DNA from: Gigaspora margarita
Lineage: Eukaryota; Glomeromycota; Glomeromycetes; Diversisporales; Gigasporaceae
Direction of reading: 5' to 3'
NCBI GenBank assembly: GCA_009809945.1
Contig: WTPW01000147.1
Coordinates: 506,976 to 570,975 of the forward strand
Length of the DNA stretch: 64,000 nt
A program made the translations under genes and the position numbers. The notes under the pieces are model-generated. The model made no database searches, was not told the origin of the DNA, and saw only the letters and a list, made by a program, of their open reading frames with translations. Positions 30,840 through 42,000 of the stretch are shown here, piece by piece. Position 1 is the stretch's first letter, and each line of letters starts with the position of its first letter.

Positions 30840-33800
30840 GAGAGAAGTGCTAGAGAGCTAAAAGTAGGAACTGCACCAGAAATTTCTGGTATAAGCTATG
30901 TGTTAATCAAATGTGCAGGCGAGAAAACACAAGAAATCTTTAGAGGTCTCATGAACTTGTGTATTAAAACAGGAGAAATACCAGCAAAGTGGAAGATAGC
31001 CCAAGTATACCCAATAGCAAAGGATATAGAGTGGGAATATAGTCTAAACAAGGTATTTTTGAGTGCCTGCGAGAGGGTTTTTTTTAAATAATGTGATATT
31101 TATAGAGTTATTTATATTGTACCAGGAACAGAGAGATATATATATGAAGTGTACAGTTTATATGCATTTTAATGATGTACCTCTGCAAAATCTCAATTGA
31201 TTGGACAATGCATTAAACATAAGAAATTTGAAATTCTGCATCTCATAGTACTATATTTATTTATCGTATAAGAATTGTTTAACCTTTTTTTTTTAAATAA
31301 AGTAGATGACGATCACTTTAAAAAAGTCTTTTTATTATTGTCTTTTAGAAATGTGCTAACTAAATATGCTATAATCTTTTTTTTTATTATTAGAATTTAA
31401 AATATGCAAAGCAGATTTACCACCTCGCAAAGCAGGTTTCACCCTAATGTGATAATAATAGCAGATTTAATATAATTATCAAAATTACAGTAAATTTTGG
31501 TAACAAAAATATAGTTTTTGATAATACAATTTTTGGCCAGTATATCGTTCAATAATTGTTGATATTTACTGATGATCATTACAAAATCCTACCAATTTGA
31601 CAAATCAGCTGTAAATATTTGAATTCGATACAAAATATAACTATCTATATCAGAGTTATTCAATATTACTAAATTAGACTTTCTGTATAAATGCGAAATA
31701 ACTTCTAAAAGTGTTCTAAATTTTGATCAAATTAAGCTTAATCCCAGTCATTATTCAGATAATGCCCCTATAAAAAAAGTGGTCCAGGGATGTGGTATGG
31801 GTTAGAACCAGGAATACAAAAAATGACACGGCCAGAGTGATATGTACAGGTGCATCACACTGAATAGCGTGATAAAAAGTAGTTCAAAAATTACGACAGA
31901 AGATGGCATATTATGTCACATTATATATAATAGCACTTTCATTTCACGAAATGATATATGTCAATGGTAGTACATATTGGTTTGTTTCATGAAGAGCAAA
32001 AGGTCAATATATGATTTTTTTAAAAAATTGTGATCTCTCATAATTTCGCTAATAAAATTGCTCTAGGTTACAAAATTTTGATATATGCGCAATTAGTTTG
32101 TTCATATTATATTGATTGTTGATATAAATTTATGTAATCTACTTGTATTTTTTTTATTACAGTGGTATAGCACATTAATTTACGTTAATTATTTTTGACA
32201 CAACCATACATACTATTTGGACTAGAAAACCTAAGCCATTAATAGTCCAAATTAGTATAGGTATACGGTCCACTACAGGCCAAAAATCTGTGCCAATCCA
32301 AGTCTCTAATATACAAAATCCTAGTTTATCTATGCCACCAAAACCTGTGCCATTCTGCTGCCAACTGTACATTTTACTTAGGGCCTCTAGGTGTTATTTT
32401 CATTTTATACAGTTTATTATCCATTCCCAATTTAGCGTGACTGCATCGCGCAGCTACTTATTGTAATTATAGTGTTATTGCAGAAGATTATTAGTTTAAT
32501 TATTTGATTTATTTGGCTGTTTGTAGAACTATTACATGTGCTTTAACATTCTCGTGAATTAATTATCAGCTTTTAATATATTAACTTTAATTATAAGTTT
32601 TGCATAATTTTTTCACATTCAATTATTAATTCGAAATTATTTATATTAATTATTAATTATCATAATTAAATTAAATAACAAAAAAGGACATATTCTTGTG
32701 AATTAAAATCAACTTTCAATGTACTAACTTTAATTGTAAATTTTGCATTATAGGTTTATAATATTTCATTAATTTTTCAATTATTTATTTTTATCACATT
32801 ATAATTATATCATAATTATAAATTGTTTTTTGATTCATGTTTACAAACTGGTACATATGTGGAAGATCAATTTTCATATTATTTTTTTTATTTAGACTTA
32901 AAGATTAATATAGAAGTGATTACCAAAGCTTAGTTATCGCTTTCGTTACAACTTTTCATTGTGTCTTTAACAATCATAGATTATCAATTCATCAGACCTG
33001 TAAAAAATCTGATGCAGCAAAAGTGAAATTGACAAATATCTCAAAAGTAGGTGCAAGAGTCTAAGATGCCAAGCTTGTAAAATGTCAAGAAACCCTAAAT
33101 AAAGTGCAATTTTGTTACGTTTTACACATATTTTATCACGAAATGCGTGAGTTGGCACTTTGGCACATCACCTTAAACTCAGGGTCCAAATGTTCATGCA
33201 GTGCACATAAAGTGTTATATACAAAATAATATATTTTCTGTGTAACAATTTACCCCACATTTAGGAAAAAGATAATATTGATCATAAACTAAAAGAGTTA
33301 TCGATCAACTTATCTAATACAAACAAGTCACACATAACCAAAATAAGAACCAAAATGGTAATACAAAATCCATGTAATCGTAACTATGAGTTAACAATAT
33401 CTGTCTGATAGCACTAATTGAAACCTTCAGGAAAGTTGTAACAAAAGTTATAACAAGAAGACTTGCTAAAGTGTTTGTAGAAAGAGAAATTCTTAAGGGA
33501 CCAAACTACACTAGGCTCTCTAGAAACTTTACAGAACAGCCAGTACATATACTAAATATGATAATGGAAGAGGCCAAAGAGAAAAATAAGGAGGTATAGA
33601 TACTTCTACAGGACATGAAGAAAGCATTTGACTCAGTACTGTTAAAAAGTCTAGAATTAGTACTCTGAAGAGTCAAACTGCAGAGCATACAATAAAATAT
33701 TTTTCTAAACCTGTTCTACAAGAGGCAGCTTAAGATAATAACGGCCTATGGTCTAACTAAAAAAATAATAGCAGAAGATGGAATAGACCAGAGGGATGTA

Positions 33801-34330
33801 ATATCCCTACTGATATAGCGACTATTTTATGACCCCTTGCTAGAAAGAGTTCAGGAGAAAGAAAAGCTAGGCTACACAGTGATGCAAAATACAAGTCAAG
33901 AAATGTACTATAACAACATCACAAGCTACCGACAGATGGCGATAACATATGCTGATAACACAACTTGGATCATGAATAATAAAGAACAATTGATAGAAAT
34001 AATATTATTAGCTAAAGAATTCTTCTGAGCAAATGATATAGAAATAAATGGGTCCAAGTCAAAACTGGTAGTAATGAATACAAATACCAAGCCAGAAGAA
34101 AGAGAAGTAATTTTCAGAAAGAGTACTGTAAAAGAAGAGCCAAGAAATAAGATTGCAAGATCATTGGGAATCTGGCTAAATAGTAGAATATGAGAAAAGC
34201 TAGTGAAAAAGAAAGCAAAAGGCATCATAAATCAGATAGTAAGAGACCTGAGATACAAAAAAATAACATCAAGCCAGATTGCATACATAAACAATATGGT
34301 AATAATACCAAATTGAGCTATATGCTACAA
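30840..34330 (+). pseudogene. LINE-I reverse transcriptase, split by a 2.35-kb insertion
   Basis: N-terminal part (30840-31050): ELKVGTAPEISGISYVLIK, MNLCIKTGEIPAKWKIAQV, YPIAKD. C-terminal part from about 33405: IALIETFRKVVTKVITRRL, GPNYTRLSRNFTEQPVHIL, ILLQDMKKAFDSV (motif A, D in QDMKKAFD), DQRDVISLLI (motif B region), QMAITYADNTTWIM (motif C, YADN in place of YADD), [10 protein letters not shown] (motif D). The order matches non-LTR RTs. The motif C change of the second Asp to Asn and several in-frame stops mean no activity. The break falls between KDIEWEYSLNK and IALIETF, normally continuous in this protein. Confidence 0.82.
31051..33405. mobile_element. Insertion in LINE-I RT, repeat family shared with the hAT element
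   Basis: The RT reading is continuous across this segment once it is discounted. Candidate flanking repeats CTAAACAA and GTTAACAA are weak. Inside, 31188-31772 and 32383-32465 match 39362-40235 in the hAT element (shared blocks TAGTACTATATTTAT, GACGATCACT, GGCCAGTATATCG, GAGTTATTCAA, AATTAAGCTTAATCC, GACTGCATCGCGCAGCTA). The 600 bp at 31773-32382 is absent from the hAT copy and may be a further insertion. From 32551 an imperfect tandem duplication of about 140 bp occurs (CTCGTGAATTAAT and TCTTGTGAATTAAA units). Class unknown. Confidence 0.6.
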
Positions 34331-35459
34331 CTAATGGAGATGTTAAAAAAAGAGCTAAATGAGATACATTAGCCGATACTACAGTTAGCAAAACAAAAAA
34401 GTAATTTACTAAGGACATTAGAAAATTGTATAATAGTGTACAAAGATATTGGTAGCTGCAGGACACTCTAGCAAGGATAACAATGAAACAAATAAATGGG
34501 CTGATGAATAGATTAAGTAGATGGGATAGCCTTGGTTAGTTAACAAAGTTAAGAATAACCCAAGGTTGTCAGAGAGCAGGTATAATAGGAGATGTACAGG
34601 AAACAGACAGCCTACTATGTAACAAAGCATACTAGTATGACAACCTGGACTGTCTAGTAATTATAAAAGGAAAAAACCTGGGATAAAGGTCCGAACAGAA
34701 AGTAAGCTATGGACGGTGTTCGGGCATGGCACTAGAATACAAGAACTCGTAGAGGAGCGAACATGGAAAAAGAATAGTACCAAAATAGGAGAAGCTAGCC
34801 TAATTTATGTAAACCAACTACTTGACTTAGATAGCAAAAGAATGATCACTTGGCAGCAATACAAAGGCTTATGAGGCCTGTTAAGTAAAGGTAAAAAGGT
34901 AGAATAGTTTAAAGATGTAGAAGCAAAAGTCCTAAAATCATCAGATAGTAGAGAGGTTAAGGAGTCTTTCAAAACAAACAGCAATAATACCCAAGCCTTG
35001 AAAGTAGAGTAGGAGAAAGTTTTGAAAGATAAGAGAAAAAAGGAGTAGATAGTATATGGCCCTCAAGGAGAAGAGAAGAAGGTAAGTAAGGTAATAAAAA
35101 AGAAAAAAAGAGAAATACTAGTAGAACATTAGCAAACTTAGTGCTTAGAGAAGGAGATAGCAACAAAGATTGGTATATGCGAAGATTGCGCAGAAATAGA
35201 TAATAGAATAGTAAAAAGTAATAAGTATTGTCAACATTGGATTAGATTGAATAGCGAGATAAAGGTAATACCAGAGCATTAGTAGAGAAGAGGTAAAACA
35301 AGATAAAGACTTTGCTAGGTTAACTAGAGGAAAAGATGAAGACAAAAGAGTGGAAGTTGACAAAAAAGAATTCAGAAGCCTAGAGATGTTAGCAGACTAG
35401 AAGTAGAGATCATCAAAAGACAAAGAATAAGAGAAAATGTTGAGGAGGAGATAGTACTG

Positions 35460-36345
35460 ATGCCAGAAAGGAATAAGATAAGAGACAAAGATAAGTACAT
35501 AATATACACAGATAGTGCAGTTAAATTAAAGCCCAAGAAAGGTGCAACACGAAGAAACATGTGTCTCAGATGGGTGCAAACAAATGAAGCACAAGACTGG
35601 TTAGAAGAAGAAATAGCTTTAGGGCTAGAAGGATGGCCAAGCTCAAGTCTAGCAGAATTAGTGGCAATATGGGCGGCCCTGCTAACAACGCCACTAGAAA
35701 AACAGGTAGAAATATATATGGACAGCAAAACAGCGATCAGAAGTATAAGAAAAGGCTTGCAGCATACAGAGAAAAGCAAGATTCTGAAAATGGAAAATGC
35801 AATATGAATAATGAAGATTGTAGACCTTTGCAAAATTAAGAATTTGAGAATGGAGCTGATTAAAGTTAAAAGTCACAGCAAGAATAAATGGAATAATCAG
35901 GCAAATGCTCTTGCAAAAAAAGGTGTGATAAGCAAAAAGATAATATACACAAAAGAGATTAGATATAAAGAAATAGAATTTTTCTTGAAGTAGGGAAATA
36001 AAAGAATTGACATACCAGCACATCTACTATGTAAACTATAACAAATGCTAGAGTAGTGGCGAGCAATTAAGGGCCTAGAACCTGAGACAGAGACCACATT
36101 GTACAACTGGGCATACTTCTGAAAGATAATGAATACCTCAAAAGGAGTGCACTGTAATACAAAAAGGATAAGTGCAAGAAGGAATATGCTAATAAAGTGC
36201 ATAATGGAGAAGATTCTGACATTGGAAGAACTCAACAAGAAAAGTCCAGATATTTATATGATAGCAGAGTGCCAAGTATGTCTAGACAAGGTTAAAAAAA
36301 CACAGTTGCATTTGGCATCTTGTATTGGGCAGACAAGTCTGTGAA
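35460..36345 (+). pseudogene. LINE-I RNase H and C-terminal CCHC region
   Basis: The frame from 35460 encodes KYIIYTDSAVKLKPKKGA (first Asp), SSLAELVAIWAALL (Glu), VEIYMDSKTAIRSI (Asp), then after a TGA at 35805 IMKIVDLCKI, ELIKVKSHSKNKWNNQANA (the position of the last Asp reads Asn). Upstream, IGICEDCAEIDNRIVKSNKY then CQHWIRLN (about 35170-35250) is a cysteine-histidine module. Downstream, CQVCLDKVKKTQLHLASC (near 36270-36325) is a C-terminal CCHC knuckle. The minus-strand frames here (35372-35833, 35694-36023 and others) are shadows. Confidence 0.8.
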
Positions 36346-37021
36346 AAATAATACAAAAAGTACCTATTACATCAGTATAGAAGGGGCTAGAAGAAGAAGA
36401 AAGGCTCCGAGTTCCACTATATGTACTATATACAGCTTTATATGGGAAATCAGAATTAGAAGAGATCGCAACAAGAGAAGCACTTATCAAAGGCTTGATT
36501 CTAGAAGACATACACACAAGGCTGACACATCTATTAAAGACGAAGTCAAAAAAAAAATTTGTAAGTATAGTGGTAAAAACAGTCTGGAATACCTTTTACA
36601 AACAAGTATGGAGAATACAATGTGGAAAAGTTAGTGAATGGGAAAGAGAGAAAAGATAACAGGAAAAATGAAGAGAAGGATAAAAGCCTTTTGCCAATAG
36701 GCGACTAAATCAATAGTGAAGAAAAGAAAAAAGAAGGCAGCTAGAAGAAAAAAAAGAATGTGTGAAAAAAAAAACAATGAAGACAATAGTAGGGCTTGTC
36801 GTGGAAGAGAGAAGACCCTTCTACTACAGACTTTGAGTAATCAGATGAGCAGTATATCTCAATTCAAGATAGTGCAGCAGGTTGCACTTAGGTACTATTT
36901 AGGTGGCCAGGTGATGCTGAACTTAAGTATTAGATAGTTCTATATAGTTACAAATGTAATTTCAAGAATCTTAATAAAGTATTTGCGTAACTGCTTAAGG
37001 TTTTTTTTAAAAAAAAATAAC

Positions 37022-37130
37022 CATTAACCCACTAACCTGTTTTAAATAATTTAACTAACAAAATATACATCTTATTGAGATGATTCTAACAAGCCCAAAA
37101 TTAATAAATTCCATTTACAGGATCCCAATA
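37022..37130 (+). repeat. Dispersed core repeat at the 3' flank of LINE-I
   Basis: ATTAACCCACTAACCTG, ATTTAACTAACAAAATATAC, ATTGAGATGATTCTAACAAG, TTCCATTTACAGGATCCC. It begins within the LINE-I TSD, and its end is the target site of the next retroposon. Confidence 0.75.
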
Positions 37131-37143
37131 TTAATAAAGATTT

Positions 37144-38018
37144 TTTTTTCAGTTTTATAACCAAGATTTTGCTCTTTATCTTTATTAGAATTAAATACTA
37201 TTACATGCAAAAGAGAATAATATTTATAATATCCCTAAGGTGAAAAAGAAACTCAGACTTTATAATGGCCTTCTGCTGTTCTCAATCTTTATCTGAGGCC
37301 TTAATGTTAGCTGAACGAAATTACAAATAACCTGTTAGACTTCAAAAATAAAAATTGTTAATATCGTAAACCTAGTTCATTCTAACTGGCCCAGGTTCTA
37401 GTATGTTAAACAAAAAGCAGTTATATAAACCAGACTGCTTGAACCAAGAGCTTCTAGAATCTTCTTCTAGCAGGTTCCTCAAGAGTTCTCACATATCAGT
37501 TTATGTTACTTATTTCCAAGCCACTCGTAATAGTTGTATTCAAATTAGTCAGTGTCTTTCCTTTTTGAAAGCAGTAAATACTGCAGATTTTTTGGAGGGG
37601 ATAAGCCAAATCATCCACTTTTTTTGAAAATTCTTCACAAACTAACAACACCAAAAGAGGTTCACTTGTAGCCTAAGTAAGGGCAGTAGTTTTTCTTGAA
37701 AGTCCTAGTTCCATTAGAGAGCCACAAAGTACTTCTCATTTTCAAACCCCAGCTATTTTAATAAGTAATAAACTCTAAGCTTGTCAGCAGATAGTCTATG
37801 AACTTTATCTCTAAATAACTAGTGCCAAGGCAGAAGTGGTAAGTAACAAACTCTAAAGCTATTAGCAGATACTCAGTTAACTGTATCCCTAAATAATAGC
37901 TATCTGAGTGCATGTTTTTCTAAGTTTTTCGACTGTTTCTTTGAAACTTTACTTCTGAAGTATTAGCATTTTGTTGGTACAGGTGATCAGTGGATAGAGT
38001 TATAGAAGATCCTTTTTA
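37144..38018 (-). mobile_element. Non-autonomous retroposon with a LINE-II-like tail
   Basis: A T-run at the left is the poly(A) of a minus-strand copy. The 15-bp TSD is TATTAATAAAGATTT (37129-37143) and TATCAATAAAGATTT (38019-38033). The 3' end on the element strand, CTAATAAAGATAAAGAGCAA then AATCTTGG, resembles the LINE-II tail CAATAAAGATAGAGACAAAA. The remainder shows no RT or RNase H. It contains an imperfect tandem pair (37755-37830, 37838-37915) with CAGATA(C/G)T and CCCTAAATAA blocks. The plus-strand frame 37403-37627 has no recognisable features. Confidence 0.65.
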
Positions 38019-38149
38019 TATCAATAAAGATTTGTATCATTTTAATCAAATTGGTTTTATATATAAAATCTAATTTGATTAAAATAAACAAATATGTATA
38101 CAATATTGGGTAAAAATTGTTGAATAACAGTAAATTTGGCAAATAATTA

Positions 38150-38990
38150 CATACTGCCACAGGTCGAATAAAGCCATATTGGGTACTGTATGACCGGATA
38201 AAAACCAGAGACAAATCAGGTTTTGATATGTCACCAGTTTTTTAATTTCAAATCATAGTCATATCAGATGCCCGATATAGCTATGAATTTAAACTTAATA
38301 TAACCCGATAAATATTAATCATATCAAAGATTAATCAGAAATAAATCATGTTATCCTATATTTATATGATATTTATATTATAGTCCAAAATTGATCAAAG
38401 GAAAATCAAAGACATATTTGCTATTCTATATTTATATCACAGAAGCTATATAACTAGATAAAAACTAGAGAATATCAGGTTTCGATATGTCTCTGGTTTT
38501 TTATTTTTAAATTGGTTACCTAATCAGGTCAAATAAAGCCATATCAGTTATTGTTAAAATCCAGAAACAAATCGGGTTTCGATATGCATCAGTTTTTTAA
38601 TTTCAAATCATAGTCATATCGGATGCCCAATATGGCAATGGATTTAAACTTAATATAATCTGATAAATAGAAATCATATTAGAGTTTAATCAAAAATAAA
38701 TCAGTTATCCTATATTTATATGATATTTATATTATAGTCCAAGATTGAACAAAGAAAAATCAAAGCAATATTGGCTATTCTATATTTATATCACAGGTCG
38801 AATAAAGCTATATTGGGAACTGTTCACCTGGATAAAAACTGGAGACATATCGGGTTTTGATATGTCTCTGGTTTTTTATTTTTAAATCAGATCATATTGA
38901 TTACCTGATATAGCTATGGAGTTAATCTGAATACAAACTTTTAATTCTTATTAATTATATCAGAGCTTTTTTGGAAGCAAATCAGTTGAT
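38150..38990. repeat. Tandem array, unit about 360-375 bp, with conserved hairpins
   Basis: Two copies of a compound unit made of two diverged halves. Each half contains the hairpin AAAACYRGAGACATATC...GATATGTCTCTGGTTTT; near 38830-38880 the arms pair over about 18 bp around a 7-base loop. Other shared blocks: AATTTCAAATCATAGTCATA, CCTATATTTATATGATATTT and GGTCGAATAAAGC. Truncated related sequence is at 44.99-45.18 kb. Confidence 0.75.
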
Positions 38991-39017
38991 TCTATTTAGC
39001 TATTGGTATATCAGTAA

Positions 39018-42000
39018 CAGTGAAAAAAATTAGATGTGTGCATGTGCATTTTCGCATATAAAAAAATTTTTGCGCACATTAAACAAAGTTTAATGTTCAG
39101 TAAGCGCACATGATTTTTTGATATAATATTAATAAGAATGTGCGCTATCTAGTGTCTTTATTATTAATAATAAATCATTATTGTAAAAAATTATAACTAT
39201 TAAAATTTTAGTTACGTATCAGTATTTAATTAATAAAATATTGATTTGTTTCTATGTTGTTTATTTGTCTTATAATAAATTGTGATTATTAAAATTTTAA
39301 TTACGTATCAGTATTTAATTAAATAAAATTTTGATTTGTTTCTATGTAATATTACTAAGTCTATGCAAAATCTTATAACTATGCATTAAACACTGTAAAA
39401 ATGTGAATTTCTGCACTTAATCAACACGATATGCATCACATAGTACTATATTTATCTATTGTATGAGAATTGTTTGACCAAACATCACTTTAACAGTTTT
39501 TGTCTCGATTAAAGTGCATGACGATCACTATAAAAAATGTCTTTGTTTTTTTGGAATTTACTAACTAAATATGTTAAGAACGCATTACGTGTCAAGAAGG
39601 AGCCATCATATTGTATCAGCATTTGCTGTAGATAGAAACAAATGGCGATTCTAATATCTCGATAATTTAAAATCTGATTGCTAATTGTATATCCGGTATC
39701 TATGAGCTTGCCAGAGCAGCAAAATCAAAGTTCACTAATAATAGACATCACGATCGCAGCTGTCGCAGCATACAGTATAATTGATTGATTAATTGATTGG
39801 ATGCTGTGGCAGTGACATTTCGGGTTAGGGTAGAGAGTGATGATCATAGCAGATTTCGAAATTACAGTAATAAAAATACCATTTTTGATGATATAATTTT
39901 CAGCCAGTATATCGCTTCGGTATAATCTTATATTGGCCAAAAATTTTATTATCAAAAACGCATTTTTATTACCGAAAAATAATTATCACAATATTCAGCA
40001 CGTTCCCTACTAATTTTCAAATCAGTTGAATTCGACACTATATACATCGGAGTTATTCAACATTTCTAAATTAGGCTTTCCTTATAAATGCGAGATAACT
40101 CCCAAAAGTGTAATATAGAATTTTGATCGAATTAAGCTTAATCCTGGCCATTACTCAAACAATGCCCCTAGATGTTATTTTGCTTTTAATCCATTCCTAG
40201 TTTACCGCAACTGCATCGTGCAGCTAATTATATTTTTTATTTATGTATATAATTAATTGCGATTATTAAAAATATAAGATCCAGAAACTGTGTATATGTT
40301 ATATCACGAATTGGAAACTGCACAGAATCTGCCATTCTGAATTATTTAGCTTTGTAATTCTCAAACGGTGTACCCAACTTAAGAACTATAATTAACCGTA
40401 ATATACCTTACTAATTCTCAAGTTGGTAATCTGTTTAAGAATTTCATATTCGCATAGAAGATAATAATAAAAAAAATAAATTTATTTGTAAAACAAGAGA
40501 ATAATTAAAATAGCATTAATAGTAAAATGAAACTTAAGAAAGTAGAATAGATTATTTAGTTTCGTGTATATTGATATAAAAATTTTTATAAAAAGATTAG
40601 AAAAGTAAATGCGATACTTATATTTTTCATATATTCAAGTAGTTAAGTAATATCTAAAGTTTTCCAAATTTGTTAATAAAATCGTTATCAATAAAATTCT
40701 ATATTATTATTCAAATTAGTTCTACGCTTTAAACTTCTAATCTTTAACAATGGATAAATTTATAATTCGTCAGAGTTCTAAAACTTCATATCAGAACAAT
40801 ATGAATAATAATAACTCTGGTGAAAGTAATCAAAAGAAGAAAATTCGTACTACTTGGGATCCTAATTTATCTAAAGTTTATTCTTGGCTCAAAAAATCTG
40901 AAGATAATGATGGTGTGGTTACAGTATTTTGTACTTGGTGTAGGGCAGCAAAAAAGGTTAATCAATTTACTGAAGGCACGAATCTTTACGAAAACAAACT
41001 TTTGAACGTCATCTTGCTACTGTTGATCATCAAAAGGCAACAATTTTTCAAGACAATCAACAGACTACAATTATTCAAGGATTTACTCAACAACTTAATA
41101 ATCAAAAATTAAAGATAATATCATTAATGAGAAATGTTTATTATCTTTCAAAAAGCAATCAAGCCATGAATCAATATCCTGCTCTGTGTCAATTAGGATA
41201 TTTGCAATTTATTAATCATGAAGAACTTTATTTTGATAACAATCCTATTGTATTAAAGTCTATTGATAATGAAACTTTTAACCAACATCAGCATGAATAT
41301 GCTTCATAAGAAAATCCAATTTCAGGATGAGCATTTCTTGCATCAATTGCATTTGTTATAGAGCGTGAAATTATTCAAGAGTTAGTATTATCAAAAAATT
41401 GGAGTATTTTAATTGATGAAAGTACTTCATTTACTGCTAAACATCTTGCAATTGTAACTAAATACATTGCTCAAAATACACCAGTTTTGTGATATCTTGG
41501 AATGATTGAACTTGAAAATTGTAATTCAGAGTCAATTACCAATAATCTTGAAAGATTTATAATAGCTAAATCACTTAATATTGAAAATCTAACTCATTTT
41601 GGAAGTGATGGAGCAAGTACAATGCTTGGGCAACGTACTGGTGTTGCAGCTCGCCTTAAAAAATACAATTCATATCTTACTGAAAATCATTGTATTGTGC
41701 ATCGATTACATCTTGCTAGTCAAGATGCCGCAGAACAAGTTGCTTATTTTAAAACATATGATACTTTAGTTAAGGAAATCTATTTATATTTTAGTAGTTC
41801 TTATAAAAGGTTATTAACTTTAAAAATGGTACAACATAATTTAGAAGAACCGGAGCTAGTATTATTAAATATTATATCTACACGTTGGCTCTCATTTTCA
41901 AATGTTATTCATAACTTTCATCAATGTTTAGAATCTATCAAAGGGGCTTTATTAGAGGAAGCAGCAAATAATCAGCAAGCTGCTTCCTTATTAGCTAGTA

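Larger units (their letters stand above)
26651..37015 (+). mobile_element. LINE-I, near full-length non-LTR retrotransposon, decayed
   Basis: Bounded by a 14-bp TSD, AATAACCATTGACC (26637-26650) and AATAACCATTAACC (37016-37029), with a 3' A-rich tail after CTTAATAAAGTATTTGCGTA. Gross length is 10.4 kb, or about 7.9 kb without a 152-bp MITE (27043-27194) and a 2.35-kb insertion (about 31051-33405). Domain order on the plus strand: lysine/glutamate-rich N-terminal region, two RRM-like segments, basic linker, apurinic-type endonuclease, RT, cysteine-histidine segment, RNase H, C-terminal CCHC. The plus strand is strongly purine-rich. Many stops and shifts; not able to code. Minus-strand open frames along it are shadows. 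Confidence 0.88.

Noticed and set aside
35372-35833. 153-residue minus-strand frame with membrane-like segments
   Set aside because: Exactly antisense to the LINE-I RNase H, which has recognisable catalytic motifs on the plus strand.
28425-36041. Alternative genetic code with stop codons read as tryptophan
   Set aside because: Both TAG and TGA (and TAA elsewhere) interrupt frames, frameshifts are also common, and catalytic residues are lost, so decay explains the stops better.
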